Counted from the first letter of the stretch, positions 31,831-44,234 are shown. The stretch is 64,000 nt of DNA from Branchiostoma belcheri (GCF_001625305.1 NW_017803268.1:1717334-1781333); one strand, 5' to 3'. Translations and numbers: made by a program. Notes: generated by a model not told the origin, from the letters alone.

Positions 31831-32052
31831 AGAAGAAACATTTGGAATAAGAACAGGTAATTAGTACACAGAGAACTACTAACTACTAACAAACTGCTTA
31901 TAAAACTACTGGGTTTGACTTCTTTTTTGAAGACAGAGGTTCGGTATTTTTTCTGAGAATAAAATTATATTTAGGTATTTTTGTATTGTGGGAGATATTG
32001 CATTTGAATATCAGCCCCCCCCCCTTCCAACAAAATCGACGCCCAAAAAGTC

Positions 32053-32244
32053 TAGCCTCCATAGCATGCCCAAAACTGAGGGTTTTTGGGGTCTTCAGGG
32101 TCTTTGGGAGCTTTTATGTGCTATTTTCTGATTGCATATAGACAACATAGCCGGCCTGGTTGAATTACCCCCGTTTTTTGGGCTAATCAGAAAACAGTCG
32201 AAGACCACCAAACCTCCAGTTCTATAAGCCTGCTACGGAGGCTC
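32053..32244. mobile_element. Element with TAGCCTCCATAGCA ends
   Basis: Ends TAGCCTCCATAGCA and TGCTACGGAGGCTC are inverted repeats. Flanks CAAAAAGTC and CAAAAAAGTC (one extra A). A relative in the other orientation is at 46735-46912. Confidence 0.75.
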
Positions 32245-33179
32245 CAAAAAAGTCTGCAATGTTTGCGATGGAGGCTAAAAGATTCAGACGGCGAGGCAGC
32301 TAGAACCAGACCAATGCGGTCTACTTTTCTTGTCTGGGCGGACGTGGGATTTTCCCACTTCCGCTCGACGCCCGGTGGTCTCTGTGGGCCTCTGACAAGT
32401 CTGGATATGAATAAAATATCCCATTGACAAGATAAGAAAGAATAAACAACACTTAAACCGCGTTTTCTACATCTGAATACACCCTGTTTCACACACACAA
32501 TGTTGAAAATCGCCCGTTTCTTCACGTCTGTTTCTTCACTATACATATGACCTACTGAACTGGAAGAAGCAATTATAAGTCCACTTATAGAAGTGAATAG
32601 GAGGCAGAGAACTGCATTGTGAAGTGGCGTGATCTTGTTGTCTGTTAACCTACTGGGCGTAGTTCAGCACAGGGTACGATAATAGGGTAATTATTGGGTA
32701 ATAATGCCCGCATTCACGGGTCATTATTGGCGGTTATTTTTCACATTGTTGAAATGCGCTGACGGGAAAGAATCGGAGGCATGTTTCTATTCTGCATTCG
32801 GGAAGCCGTTTAAAACTTTCAATAGGCGGTGACTGATTTGTGATGGGAATTTGTGACGGTTGGGATTATGATTTCATTTGCGTATACCGTGCGTGAAAAT
32901 GCATCAAAGAATAGGTCATTTACCAGTAATTGAGCATATGGAAATACTTCTATGTCCAGTGGAACGTACGTTAGTAGAAAAATTTCCCTATTAGTATTTT
33001 TGCGGTCTAAATTGCACTCTTCTATTGTAGCTTCAAATTTTGTCCCAAGATCCAACGAAATCTATTTTTTTTTACTTCAAACATCGACACGTAATATGCT
33101 AAGGCTACAAGGCTGGGTCCCGAGCTATACTGGCCTATTCATGCTATTTTTAGTAGACTGAGGAAAGGCAACAGAACAC

Positions 33180-33695
33180 TTAGTTGCAAAGCAAATGCAT
33201 AATGTTTACCTTAACATATGGTCTGCCCTGTTAATTCTTACTCAAACACATTCATATACTAGCATATGGTGACAGGGGTCTTAATCCCTCCTGCTATAAA
33301 ATTGCAACATGATGTAACCCAACACTAGTTAACATGGTGACAGACGTCTGGTTCAGGTCATTGACCTTATTGGTTTGGAGAAGAAGAGGAAACAGAGCAA
33401 AAACAATATATTTTCCTTCGGTAAACACAATAACACCATCTATATAACCCAACACTAGTTAACATGGTGACAGACGTCTGGTTCAGGTCATTGACCTTAT
33501 TGGTTTGGAGAAGAAGAGGAAACAGAGCAAAAACAATATATTTTCCTTCGGTAAACACAATAACACCATCTATATAACCCAACACTAGTTAACATGGTGA
33601 CAGACGTCTGGTTCAGGTCATTGACCTTATTAGTTTGAAGAAGAAGAAGAGGAAACGGAGCAAAAACAATATATTTTCTTTCGGTAAACATTAAA
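33180..33695 (+). repeat. Dispersed repeat D with its 3' half in three tandem copies
   Basis: The first unit is a near-full repeat D. The block from CCCAACACTAGTTAACATGG to TTCGGTAAACACAATAACAC is then repeated with a 130 bp period (33441, 33571). The copies are nearly identical, so the expansion looks recent. Confidence 0.88.
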
Positions 33696-33699
33696 AAAA

Positions 33700-34295
33700 C
33701 ACACCATCTATAGAGCCTGCTAGACGAGAATAATCTCCAAGCAGATATTGGAAGACAAAATCATAAAGTTTCCTAGTTCCCCGTCTTTGTTACGAACGTC
33801 CTTCTTCAACTTCTTGTCATCCCTCCCTCCAAACTCTGAAATCTGCCCGAACGACTTGACATGAAACTCACGAACGTTTCACGGCTCGTCTATCAAATCA
33901 AACAAGCATCAGCGCCTCTCGTTTTCGGATTACCGGCCTTCGTCACTCTGTGAAGGGACGACATTTTCCCCTGATCCCGATGACCTCAAGTTCTATAAAT
34001 CCCATCATTCACTTTCAGGGGGTGTCACGGAATGGGGTTACCGGGGATCATATCAGATTGAAGTGTCAATATACGCTGCATTATGGGGGTAACAGGCGAC
34101 TCGGAGATCGCAGGAGTATTCAGCCGGCTCTGGGCTGCCCGAGCGCTGATATCAAAACCAATTTCTGCTCCATGATCCGTACACGGATGGATGTTGTAAG
34201 GCCGGGACCCGAGCCACGTCACCGGCTAATCAGATTAACATGGGACCGTACAAAGTCGTCCGATGCATTTTCAGGGCGGCGAAATAGAAACAACT
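33700..34295. other. Single-copy GC-richer segment
   Basis: No repeats. An open frame at 33950-34297 has no domain and no splice context, so I do not call it a gene. Could be conserved non-coding DNA. Confidence 0.35.
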
Positions 34296-34460
34296 AGAAG
34301 AGTAACATTTGCAAAGTAAATGCATACTGTTTACCTTCGCATATGGTCTGCTCTGTTAATTCTTACTCAAACACCTTCAAATGTATGGTCAGACAGGAGT
34401 CTAAATCCCTCCTGCTATAAAATTGCAACATTGTGTAACCCATGCCAACACCAGTTCCAA
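34296..34460 (+). repeat. Truncated repeat D
   Basis: Starts ACTAGAAGAGTAACATTTGC and stops after AACCCATGCCAACACCAGTT. Confidence 0.75.
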
Positions 34461-34584
34461 TCTGAGTCTTCTTAAAGGCGTCCGATTGCAAAACTGGAAC
34501 TTGATTCTGAATAAGGCAATCTTTGTGATAATGACACATACTGCTTCACCTTAGCACGTTTGAATCAGTATTTCATAGTTTGGG

Positions 34585-34770
34585 CTTTTAAAACTACAGA
34601 AACAAGCCCCAAGATGAGTCCTTTATTTTCTGGGTGGTACCCTAAAATCAGCTAAGGGCCCTTCATTTTCCGTCACAATTTTCGGCATTTTTGCCTTGCA
34701 ATTTGCAATGGATTATGATTGATTCAATTTATATATACAGTTTTAAAGCAAATGACTAGATAATGCACAA
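34585..34770 (-). repeat. Dispersed repeat G, reverse orientation
   Basis: AAACAAGCCCCAAGATGAGT and CTTTATTTTCTGGGTGGTAC are complements of the 59.3 kb copy. Confidence 0.75.
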
Positions 34771-35025
34771 TCAAAATATTACAGTCTGTCTGTCAACCAA
34801 ATTTTCAAGACAGTCAAAAAGTCTTCAGCCATTCTGTCTATAGTCTACCTTAATGTACTTAAGCCTACACTGTCAGTCTAGTACCATGACTAACATCAAC
34901 CGTGTTCTTAAGCAGGGGTCTATGAAAACACTCCAGTTGTTATCTCCATACAAGGCAGTGTTGTAGTGAGCTGTGGCGGCATGGTGCAGGGTTGTCAGTC
35001 TGACGGCGTGCAGGCCGGAACTAGC

Positions 35026-35965
35026 GGGAAGGAAGAATCACAAGAACGTCGGGTGGACTAGCCTGGGTGCCAGACTGTTTCCAGCGGCCTACACAGGCTA
35101 GTTCCTCGGCTCCAGGTCCAACATGACCCCGAGGAAAGTATGCCCCAGCCCCCTCAGAATCACAAGAACGTGATGTGGTCTAGTCTGGGTGCCAGACTGT
35201 TTCCAGGGCCTACACGGGCTAGTTCCTCGGCTCCAGGGACAACATGCCCCCAAGGAAAGTATGCCACAGCCCCCTCAGAATCACAAGAACGTGATGTGGT
35301 CTAGTCTGGGTGCCAGACTGTTTCCAGGGCCTACACAGGCCAGTTCCTCGGCTCCAGGGCCAACATGCCCCCAAGGAAAGTATGCCACAGCCCCATCAGA
35401 ATCACAAGAACGTGATGTGGGCTAGTCTGGGTGCCAGACTGTTACCAGGGCCTAACAAGGCCAGTTCCTCGGCTCCAGGGCCAACATGACCCCGAGGAAA
35501 GTATGCCCCAGCCCCCTCAGAATCACAAGAACGTCGTGTGATGTAGCCTGGATGCCAGACTAGTTTCCAGGACCTACCAAGGCCAGTTCCCCGGCTCCAG
35601 GGCCAACATGCAAGGAAACAAGAACGTGATGCGGTCGTCTAGCCTGGATGTCAGACTGTCTCCAGGGTCTACACTGTCAGTTCCTCGGCTCCAGGGCCAA
35701 CATGCCCCCAAGGAAACAAGAACGTGATGCGGTCTAGCCTGGGTGCCAGACTGTTTCAAGGGCCCACACGTGCTAGTTCCTCAGCTCCAGGGCCAGCATA
35801 CCCCCAAGGAAATTATACCACAGCCCCATCAGTTAGTCCCTGCTTTTGGGCCTGGGTGTAGCCTTGGCAAGGCCCTTGGTGCCAGACTGTTTCCAGGGCA
35901 TACAAACAAATAACAATTACTCGGCTCCAGGGCCAACATAACCCCAAGTTTTGTGTCTAGTGTGC
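35026..35965 (+). repeat. Minisatellite, 120 bp unit, about seven copies
   Basis: Unit: CTGGGTGCCAGACTGTTTCC, CTAGTTCCTCGGCTCCAGGG, CCAACATG, CCCCAAGGAAAGTATGCC, ATCACAAGAACGTGATG. The first four units are regular at 120-121 bp; the later ones are shortened and diverged. Confidence 0.92.
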
Positions 35966-36076
35966 CATGGGTCTGACATCCAGACTAGCTCTAGTCTTAC
36001 CTCCACCAGCCCTTCCTACGGGGGTACAGACCGTAGAATTCGGCAATATAAAATACCATGGTCTCGTACTTCCTAA

Positions 36077-36498
36077 GGCCACACAGACTTAATTTTATGG
36101 ATGACATCCTCTGAAGACCCCCAAACTAGTGTGCACGGGCGAATAAAAGAAATTCCGGCCAAAAATAAAAATGCTACTGAACCACAGGAATACAAAGCTG
36201 GTATTGTGAATTTGCGGCAGTACATAGCGACATATGCGACAAGCCGGCACATGCGTGCTGGCTTTTTGCGGAATTTATGAATTGGCACTGTAGGTATGTA
36301 CTGAATTCGTGAGTCGTGCAGCCTGGGTGCCATCCTCTAAAGTTACCACAGGCTCCGTATTGTCACTAGCTACCATGGACTAGAGCCAGGCCTAGAGCCA
36401 GGCCAGAGCCTTGGAGGACGTAATCTTTTTTATTTCTTATAACAGGTGAAAATCAATGCGCGCGCGGATGTCATCCATAAAATTAAATCGGTGTGGCC
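36077..36498 (+). mobile_element. MITE family A/B relative carrying an inner insertion
   Basis: Ends GGCCACACAGACTTAATTTT and AAATCGGTGTGGCC, flanked by TAA on both sides. The middle is unlike family A and contains, near 36316-36420, a piece beginning CAGCCTGGGTGCCATCC that resembles the fold-back group, so an insertion is likely. Confidence 0.8.
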
Positions 36499-36849
36499 TA
36501 ATTGTAATTCTCTGATGGGGAGAACTACATGTAGTTACAGCTTTCAAGGTAACCTAAGCTCACCAGTAATTAAACTAACAAGCAGTTTTCCGCCGAATAA
36601 CAACCACGTAACAACCACCCGGAGTTAGGGCGTCTCTGACAATGTCTGCAGTAACATATGTTCACTTGTAGACCCTTTGATCTTATCATTTGTTGGTCCG
36701 TCTGATTTCAATACGCCGATGTCTCTGAAAAGCTAAAAACCACTAAATACAGGAACAACAGATATAAGAACTCTCCAGTACCATACCTGGTTCGCATATT
36801 GAACAATTCCTCCAAATAATGTGTATCATATTTCTAGGGTGGTTAGTCT

Positions 36850-37083
36850 GTCCTCTAGTCTTATTTTTTACTTTATATATTATTTTGTTAGTATTTCATA
36901 CATGTCTGTAATTGTCAGTTTTAATGTTGAACTGTTAGGTATTTAATGTATAATGATATGGATTTTATTGAATAACTTAGCAATTTTAATGTGTTATGCC
37001 AGATATGTCAAAAATCAAATTGTACAGCAAGACACAATTTAGCCATTGGCTACAAGTTCTTGTTTTTTTTCACAAATAAACCA

Positions 37084-37118
<35 letters not shown>

Positions 37119-37119
37119 A

Positions 37120-37197
<78 letters not shown>
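36850..37197 (+). mobile_element. LINE-like 3' end with (GATT)n tail
   Basis: AT-rich 3' UTR-like sequence with AATAAACC, then about 28 GATT units (37083-37197). Short-repeat tails are typical of CR1/L2-type elements; no coding part remains. Confidence 0.6.
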
Positions 37198-37289
37198 ACT
37201 AACTGGCGGAAATCTCCCCTTGGTTTCTACATCAGACTCCACTAGATATCGCTACCGGCTGAATAATAGTGATATTATTTTGTTTTATA

Positions 37290-37500
37290 TATTCCAACAT
37301 GTACTCACAAGACGTGGTGACGGCACACTCAGTTTTTTTTTCAACTTATATTAATGCCGCCACCAACACAGGGGACAATACAATACGCATTTTCACCTAA
37401 ACGAAGTGAAGAAAGTCGTCTAAAGTGCCTTTCCCAAGGGCACAAGATCGGTGGCATGTCAGGACTCGAACCCGGGACCTCTGGGTTCTGAGTCGAGCAC
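37290..37500 (-). mobile_element. tRNA-derived SINE, 5' truncated
   Basis: Matches the 20.9 kb copy from box B (GGGTTCGAGTCC) to the tail; box A is lost. Confidence 0.8.
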
Positions 37501-37845
37501 GAAGACGTGTCAGACCGTGGATTGATTGAGCAGAAAAAAAGAACATATGCAACAAATTTCCATGACAAAATGATAAATTGTTTCAAGTTAGCTCCCGAAG
37601 GTATAAGCATAGCCGCATAAGATCACTTCAAAAAGTTTTTGACCATGACACCTCCAAGTCGATATATACACCATGGAACATGAAAAAGTCATCATCCTCA
37701 GAATATTGCTTCTGGGAGTTCCAGCTACCGGACCATCTGTCCTTGTCACAGTAATCCCCTAAAGGATCCTCCAGGTGTCCTTGGTTCGAAGCCCGTTGGT
37801 GGTAGTAATGTTGATGTGCGGCAGCCTCAAGCATTGGTGAAATAA

Positions 37846-38338
37846 GTCCACAGCAAGTAATTTTATGGATGACATCAGCGCGCGCATTGATTTTTGCCTG
37901 ATGTTGGAAAAAAAAGAAGAAATTTTGTTGCCCTCTGACAGTAGTCAACATGCTGAAAATGAGCAAAGATGTCTGTTGACAAGCCGGAACGTGGATGGCA
38001 GATAACTATGAAGAGAGGAGACAAGAAAAGGCTCTGATTTAATGTTTTGTTTCTTACTTTGATGCAGTGATATGTAACCTTGGCTGTGTATATGTGATGT
38101 TCCCACTGAATCAAAACCATTTGTACATGACTGAAAATTTTATTTTTCAAAGCTGTTTCAGTGAGAAATGTTGTAATAGTTAGCACAATATAGGTATCAT
38201 TTTTTGTTTAACAAGGTTATAATGATATCAAAATTTGAAAGTGTAGAAATCTTTTGGGGGCGCCTCGTTTTTTTGCCCTATCGCATTAGATTTGGAGTCT
38301 GCGGAAGATGTCATCCATAGAATTTACTTGCTGTGGCC
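37846..38338 (-). mobile_element. MITE family A copy, long variant
   Basis: At 493 bp it is the longest copy. It carries the same extra segment near 38130-38230 (GTGAGAAATG, then GTTGTAATAGTT) as the 14246 copy, which defines a subgroup. Confidence 0.88.
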
Positions 38339-38825
38339 TCTAGTAATCACTATATCTGCGATGAAACAGAGAAATACAATAAAACCACACCACAGGCATC
38401 AACAAGCACATAAAATACTACCTGCAATAGGTTATTTGAAGACCTAACGATGACAAGCTTGCATAAAAACACATCAATCATACAAACAGCCGCCGGCATT
38501 CGCAATGTTCTATCTGTTGTTTGCGCCAATTGGGAAAACGGCGCCATTTTGACGGCGCCATAATATTTGGTAAGAAATTAAAAAAGACGGCAACATAATT
38601 TAACGACGTAATTGCTGTCTTTCCCCGCGATTCTAAAATGTCAATGTTGATATGATTACCAGTTTGTCATATAAACAGCCGAGCGTGTCGACTTTGGAAT
38701 ACTTAAACTACAAATGTCAGGATATCACAGACAATTTGGGATGATCATTTCGACATATGGATGAAATCTATTCTATCAAGAAACATTTCAAATATAACTC
38801 CAATAGCCTGCCAAGAAGAGAACGT

Positions 38826-39135
38826 GTCATTTTCAATGCTGTAATGACATAGAAACATAAAACACCCATTATGAAGGAGTACTGTCATTCTCAATACTAC
38901 TACTTTAAAACAGAAGCATTTTATGTCAGTAGTGAAGAGCATACAACGCAAGAAATCCAACTCGCCAAACGAATTTTAAACTCCGATTTTGGACGACTTA
39001 TTTTCATTTCTAATGCTATAATGACATAGAAACATAAAACACCCATTATAAAAGAAGCACTGTCATTCTCAATACTCTACATCAAAACAGAGCACGAGGC
39101 ATTTTATGTCGGTAGTAAAGAGCATACCAAGCAAG
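38826..39135 (+). repeat. Direct duplication, 180 bp apart
   Basis: CATAGAAACATAAAACACCC to TTATGTC.GTAGT.AAGAGC occurs at about 38849 and 39030. Confidence 0.85.
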
Positions 39136-39639
39136 AAACAAAACGTGTTTTAAGTCCTATTTTTGCCGACTTATTCCAACCAGTGCGACCTTTCCGTGTT
39201 CAAGTTTTTCTCGTTAAAGTTGTTTTACTGTCGCGTAAGTCGTCGTTAAACACGGACAGATAATGAAAAGATCCTCCTCCCGCCAAAAAATCCCCTCTAA
39301 CGACTCCTGCTCATAAACTAAAGACACGTCCGGCGCCAGGTTTATTATTACACGCGCTCATATTTTACCCACCTTGTTCAGAAAACGCCAGGATTGAACA
39401 AAGTTTACCCCGTAAAATTCCACCTACACCGATCATTTAGCAATAGGCAGGCTCGTCAAACTGTCTCATTCATTCGTCAGCCATTATGGCATTTTCCGCT
39501 GGGTCGAAGCTATAACTGCACTTTATCTACAACTCCCTGGTGGCACGCTCGATAAAGAAGACTCGGCCGTTTTTATTTGCTCGCCCGTCAATGTTGTAAA
39601 CTAACTGTAGCATTCAGACGTACGTTTCCGTCCCCATGG

Positions 39640-39765
39640 AATCTGAGACGAAGAGACGAGATAACACGAGACTCCATTTCCAACTCTCGCGAGATTATAG
39701 AACCTGAGACGAAGAGACGAGATAACGCGAGACTCAATTTTCAACTCTCGCGAGATTCTGCTTGA
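39640..39765 (+). repeat. 66 bp tandem pair with TCTCGCGAGA
   Basis: CTGAGACGAAGAGACGAGAT to AACTCTCGCGAGATT occurs twice in tandem. Confidence 0.9.
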
Positions 39766-39837
39766 CGCTTACTTTGAGTTGGGCTTTGTATTTTCTTAAT
39801 AAGATGGATTGCCTTGTCGGAACAGTTTTCTTTTATT

Positions 39838-40105
39838 ATGTTTACCAAAGAAATGCATATTGTTTTTGCTCAGTTTCCTCTTCTCCAAACACAAAAGGTC
39901 AGTGACCTGAACTAGACCGTCTGTCACCATGGCAACTAGTTTTGGGATACATCATGTTGCAATTTTATAGCAGGAGGGATTTAGACTCCTGACACCATAT
40001 ATATATGTGTGTGCGTTTGAGTAAAGAATTAACAGAGCAGACCATATGCGAAGGTAAACATAATTATGCATTTACTTTGCAAATGGTACCTTTCTAGTTT
40101 TAAGA
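39838..40105 (-). repeat. Dispersed repeat D, reverse orientation
   Basis: Reads as the complement of the other copies: TTGCTCAGTTTCCTCTTCTC at left, TTTGCAAATGGTACCTTTCT at right. Confidence 0.82.
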
Positions 40106-40433
40106 AATTTCAGTGCTGGATAAAAGAATATTTTGACGATGTAATATAATGACTATCTTGCCTGGTATATGTATCATATTCGTTGCGTGTTTCTAGATAC
40201 AGACCATGCATCTAACTAGGTAGTTACAACCTCTTCTAATTATTCAGTGATATAACGATGCACGTTAATAGGTAACACAATGTAATTTAGAAAATGACGC
40301 TAAATCATGGAAAGATACATGTTTTATGTGTGTGTATGTTTGTATACAAATCTACGTGTGCTTTCGCTGTGTGTGTCAACAATGTGTTTCTTAATAATAC
40401 CTGAACTTGGAAAGAACACCTATATCATAGTGA

Positions 40434-40470
40434 AAGTTTATTACAAATCCATGCCCTAGGGCTAATTGCA
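40434..40470 (-). mobile_element. LINE-like 3' terminus
   Basis: Minus strand AGCCCTAGGGCATGGATTTG then TAATAAAC; same family as 31790. Confidence 0.6.
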
Positions 40471-40649
40471 AGAACATGATAAAATAATGAGCAGTAAAAT
40501 GATAATAAGTAATGCTAATGCTACTTTTGATATAGTTATTGTTGTGTTTGATTTCTTTTCTGTATGCAACGGAGTATGAAATGGCCGACACATTGCGAGA
40601 TGTATGAATTGGGAGGTGTTAATAGAAATGCAGTTTTTTGTAGCTATAG

Positions 40650-41345
40650 CATGCACTAGTCTTATAACGGCCACACCACTCCGGTGGCAACAACGATCGG
40701 TCCCTACCATTTGTGGTTAGTTGTGGGTGATGTATGGTAAAGAAATGACCAGAAAAGAAAATTTACTTTATGCATGGTCCAAATGTTTCATAATGTAGCA
40801 CCCCCAATAATTCACCACTTACACTAGTCTTATAACGGCCACACCTCCCTGAAGGCAACAACGGTCGGTCCCTACCATTTGTGGTTAGTTGTGTGGGTGA
40901 TAGATGGTTGGGGAGGGCGGCTTTACGATGGAGGAGGAGCGGGCATGCTGAAACAAGACTCAATCATTTACCGCCACCGTGAAAACATAAATCCCGGCCC
41001 TTATCAAAGACACGCAGAAAGCTTTCTACTCGCAATACACTTGGACCGAGAGACGGGGGGATTTTCTATGGATACATCCATCTTTTAATAGCGTGGAATG
41101 TAATTGAACGGATTGCTATGAAATATGGCATTAGGAAAGAAATGTAGATTTAATAGCCCTAATTTTCGACTGTACAACCCAACAAGGGAAGTTGCGATTT
41201 TCTCTTTATCAAAGACACACAGAAAGCTTTCGACTCGCAATCCGTTTGGACCGAGAGACGGGGGGATTTTCTGTGGATACATCCGTCATTTAATGGCGTG
41301 GAATGTAATTGAACGGATTGCTGTAAAATATGGCATTAGCAAAGA
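40650..41345 (+). repeat. Two local duplications
   Basis: CTAGTCTTATAACGGCCACA with CGGTCCCTACCATTTGTGG occurs at 40660 and 40825; GACACGCAGAAAGCTTTCTA with GAGAGACGGGGGGATTTTCT occurs at 41010 and 41215. Confidence 0.85.
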
Positions 41346-41596
41346 CATCCTTTAAATGTCGACTTAATAGCCCAAATTTTCGACTGCACAACTCCGGTCT
41401 TTGTCAAGGAATGAGCGATCCACCGTTTGTGTGACGTATACTAGCTAGTATATGGAACAAAATGTTCCCTAGCTTTATTCACCTTCCCAGCCTATATGTA
41501 GTGAATTATTGGGGTGCTGCATTATGAAACATTGTGTCACTCTTACTGCATGAGTTTACATAGGCTATCGTGTAAGCTATATGATAATAGCGTTAA

Positions 41597-41758
41597 TGGC
41601 CCGCCCTTTCTCGGTGAATATGGTGTGATAAAGCCTTGTCAGTTGCTATAACCACCTCATAAAGCCACCTCGTTCGCGGCGCTCACTTGGTGACTTTATT
41701 CGGTGGTTATAGCAACTGACAAGGATTTATCACACCATATTCACCTCGGGGCGGGTCA
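41597..41758. mobile_element. Fold-back MITE flanked by TTAA
   Basis: Ends TGGCCCGCC and GGCGGGTCA with long paired arms (inner GTCAGTTGCTATAACCACC and GGTGGTTATAGCAACTGAC). TTAA at 41593-41596 and 41759-41762 suggests a piggyBac-type target, or chance. A half copy lies at 9938-10066. Confidence 0.75.
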
Positions 41759-42478
41759 TTAACCCTTAATTAGGACGATGCATGAAGTACATTTTCTTTT
41801 CTGGTCATTTCTTAACAAATCAAGTTGAATCAACTCTACTCCATGGCAAATAAGTGCCATTCAGGAAGTGGAGGTGATAAAATATAACGCCTTACGAGTG
41901 TTTTTCAAAGCTGGAAATATAACTGTTAGCCATGCTGTGGTATTTTGTGGTGGTACCACAAACTTAGTGCGCCTCGTGTGAGCTATTTGATTTGCAACCA
42001 TAGCTGTCAGAAATGTGAGATAATTTTACAAATATCTTGTTAAGTTTGAAGCAAAGCTCCCTGGTGGAAACAAATTACAATCACACGAAAATTATTTTTA
42101 ATTAAAATACTTCAATTTTTTGTGCAAAAATGTTACATAATGCTCCTTTAAGACAGATTGAGATTCCCGTGTTTCCTCGAATGTTTTTCCTCTGCCAAGT
42201 CTAAACAAAGACGCTGGCTAAGTCTGGCCAGATGTGTTATTTGTGATACCTGATCGGTGTGTGTGTAGGGACCTGTGGATCGTCTCGCGAACCTCAAAAG
42301 AGGAACCAATTAGACACCATTAATGTGTCATTACCTGGTTGATTGTCGGCAGCCCTGTTGTGTTCGAGTACCGCCTACTCAGATTGGGAACATGCTATGT
42401 ACATGGTACATGTAGCCGGTATGGAAGCTTGTCGGCTTTGGATACTAGTATTCCTCAAAAGATTTTCGCTTATTTTGT

Positions 42479-42671
42479 TACTCTCCAAGCAGAGGTTAGT
42501 AGGGAAGATCGATATCGTTACCTTTTTATATATGCCTCGTTTTTTTCTGTCTGAAGGAAGGTAAGATCATTACCTTTCTACATATGCCCGTTTTTTTTTC
42601 TGACAGAAAAAAAGGGCATACACAGAAAGGTAACAACCTTCCCCACCAACGTCTACTGTACTTGGAGAGTA
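42479..42671. mobile_element. Fold-back element, TACTCTCCAAGCAGAGG ends
   Basis: Arms pair along most of the length (ends TACTCTCCAAGCAGAGG and TACTTGGAGAGTA). No clean target duplication remains. Confidence 0.8.
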
Positions 42672-43196
42672 ACTTTTTTTGTCTGTATTTCGTCTGACAT
42701 CCCTTGCTAACCACAGATCTAGCTAGCGGAGATTTGGGCTTATTTTTGACCAATTTTATACCGTGTTTTGGCCAATTTTATACTGACTTGCAGCCAAACA
42801 TAGAGTCCCTAACCCTCAAGATGCAACTTTGACCCTAACCTCAAGGTCACACGATGATATGATTTCATTCTAATAGATTCAGAACCAATAATTTTTCCAG
42901 GGGGGGGGGTGCAAGTTGAAATACTCCAAATAGAAGTAAAGTTGCCATTTTTCAGCGTTGGTTTGGAGCCTTGGAGTCAGGAAAGACAATATTCCTTTGT
43001 TTTTGTAAAATTTAAGCTTTTCGTGAAAAAACTAACAAGACGTGTGAGAAATTCGTGACCTTTGCTCCGAGAGAATTTTCCCAGCATTTTTGCGCGGATA
43101 TTTAGGTCAAAGGTCAGGTGTCTGGGAAGTGTCATGGCGTCCCGTACAACAGGTGAACTTGACCAAATGGTTCGGCGTAATGACAGATCTTACCTA

Positions 43197-43605
43197 GGCC
43201 ATGTTGATTTGATTATATGGATGACATCCACGCGCACATGGACTTTCGATTCGTCCGTTTCCAAAAAAAAAAAGTTTTTGCCCATACTGTAAATCGTCCA
43301 AAATAACTGCAAAATGAGCAAATATATGCCGTATTTAAAATTGAAAAAAAAAATATTGAAAAACGATACTTATGTCCCAGAATGCCAAAATTCTTTCCAA
43401 AGGACAAGAAGAAAATGTGAGGGGATGAAAATTAAAAGTTTATTAATCACCATGCCAATAAAATATTACCCGTTTGATCAACCTTCACGATCACCTAGAT
43501 TTCATAATGAAGGCAACCTTTTTTGCCAAACTTTTTTTATTCGCCCCCTCGCATCAGTTTTGGGGTTCCCAGAGGATGCCATCCATATAATCAAATCAAC
43601 ATGGC
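43197..43605 (-). mobile_element. MITE family B copy
   Basis: GGCCATGTTGATTTGATTA at left; right end AATCAACATGGC lost its last C. Inner sequence matches the 17136 copy over most of its length. Confidence 0.87.
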
Positions 43606-43952
43606 TCCACACACTACAGAGGGTGTTATCTGTAGTTAATTGGTCGCAGAAGATTTCGAAAGTTCCTTTGGTACTTGCCAGCATTTAATTTCTTGCCACA
43701 ACGTATATGTAAAACTTGCAAGGACCTGTACGTATGAGTGTATCGTAAAAATTTACCTTTCAGATCGGAATCATTTTATGAGTGCCAAGATATCTAACTA
43801 TATGGAACTGTTCCAAAACCTGAGGGAATTGATTTCTGCTGGTCCATTGCAAGCGTGCTAAAGTTCAATATTCATTTTGCACGTACAGTTCTATTTCCAG
43901 AATGTCCAATATATATACGTTATTTTGCACGTAAAGTTCTATTCCAAGACTA

Positions 43953-44228
43953 GAGAAGTAACATTTGCAAAGCAAGTGCATAATGTTTACCTTCGGACAT
44001 TGTCTTCTCTGTTAATTCTTACTCAAACACATTCACATACGTGTACTACTAGTATATGGTGACAGGAGTAAAGCAGACCATGAAATTGCAACATTATGTA
44101 ACCCAACACCAGTCACCATGGTGACAGACGTCAACAAATCATGTCATTGGCCAGGTCAGAGATCATTGTTTGGAGAAGAAGAAGAGGAAACAGAGCAAAA
44201 TCAATATGTTTCCCTTCGGTAAACATAA
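43953..44228 (+). repeat. Dispersed repeat D
   Basis: GAAGTAACATTTGCAAAGCA at left, CCCTTCGGTAAACATAAATA at right. The flanking ATACGTTATTTTGCACGTA occurs on both sides (43915 and 44230), suggesting a long target duplication or prior repeat. Confidence 0.8.
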
Positions 44229-44234
44229 ATATAC

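Larger units (their letters stand above)
29967..33179. other. Intergenic DNA
   Basis: Contains a 90 bp duplication (31080 and 31200, GATAAGGAAATGAGTGTAAA) and another pair at 31430 and 31545 (AAAATGATATCTTCCCAAGC), plus the elements listed. The rest is single-copy. Confidence 0.4.

Noticed and set aside
33950..34297. 115-codon open frame in GC-richer DNA
   Set aside because: Low-complexity composition, no domain, no splice or codon evidence; kept only as a single-copy segment.
35026..35965. CRISPR-like regular repeat array
   Set aside because: Units are contiguous 120 bp minisatellite copies without unique spacers, in an animal genome.
42479..42671. A 9 bp duplication around this hairpin
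   Set aside because: Flanks TTATTTTGT and ACTTTTTTT match only after shifting in a T-rich stretch, so I do not count it.
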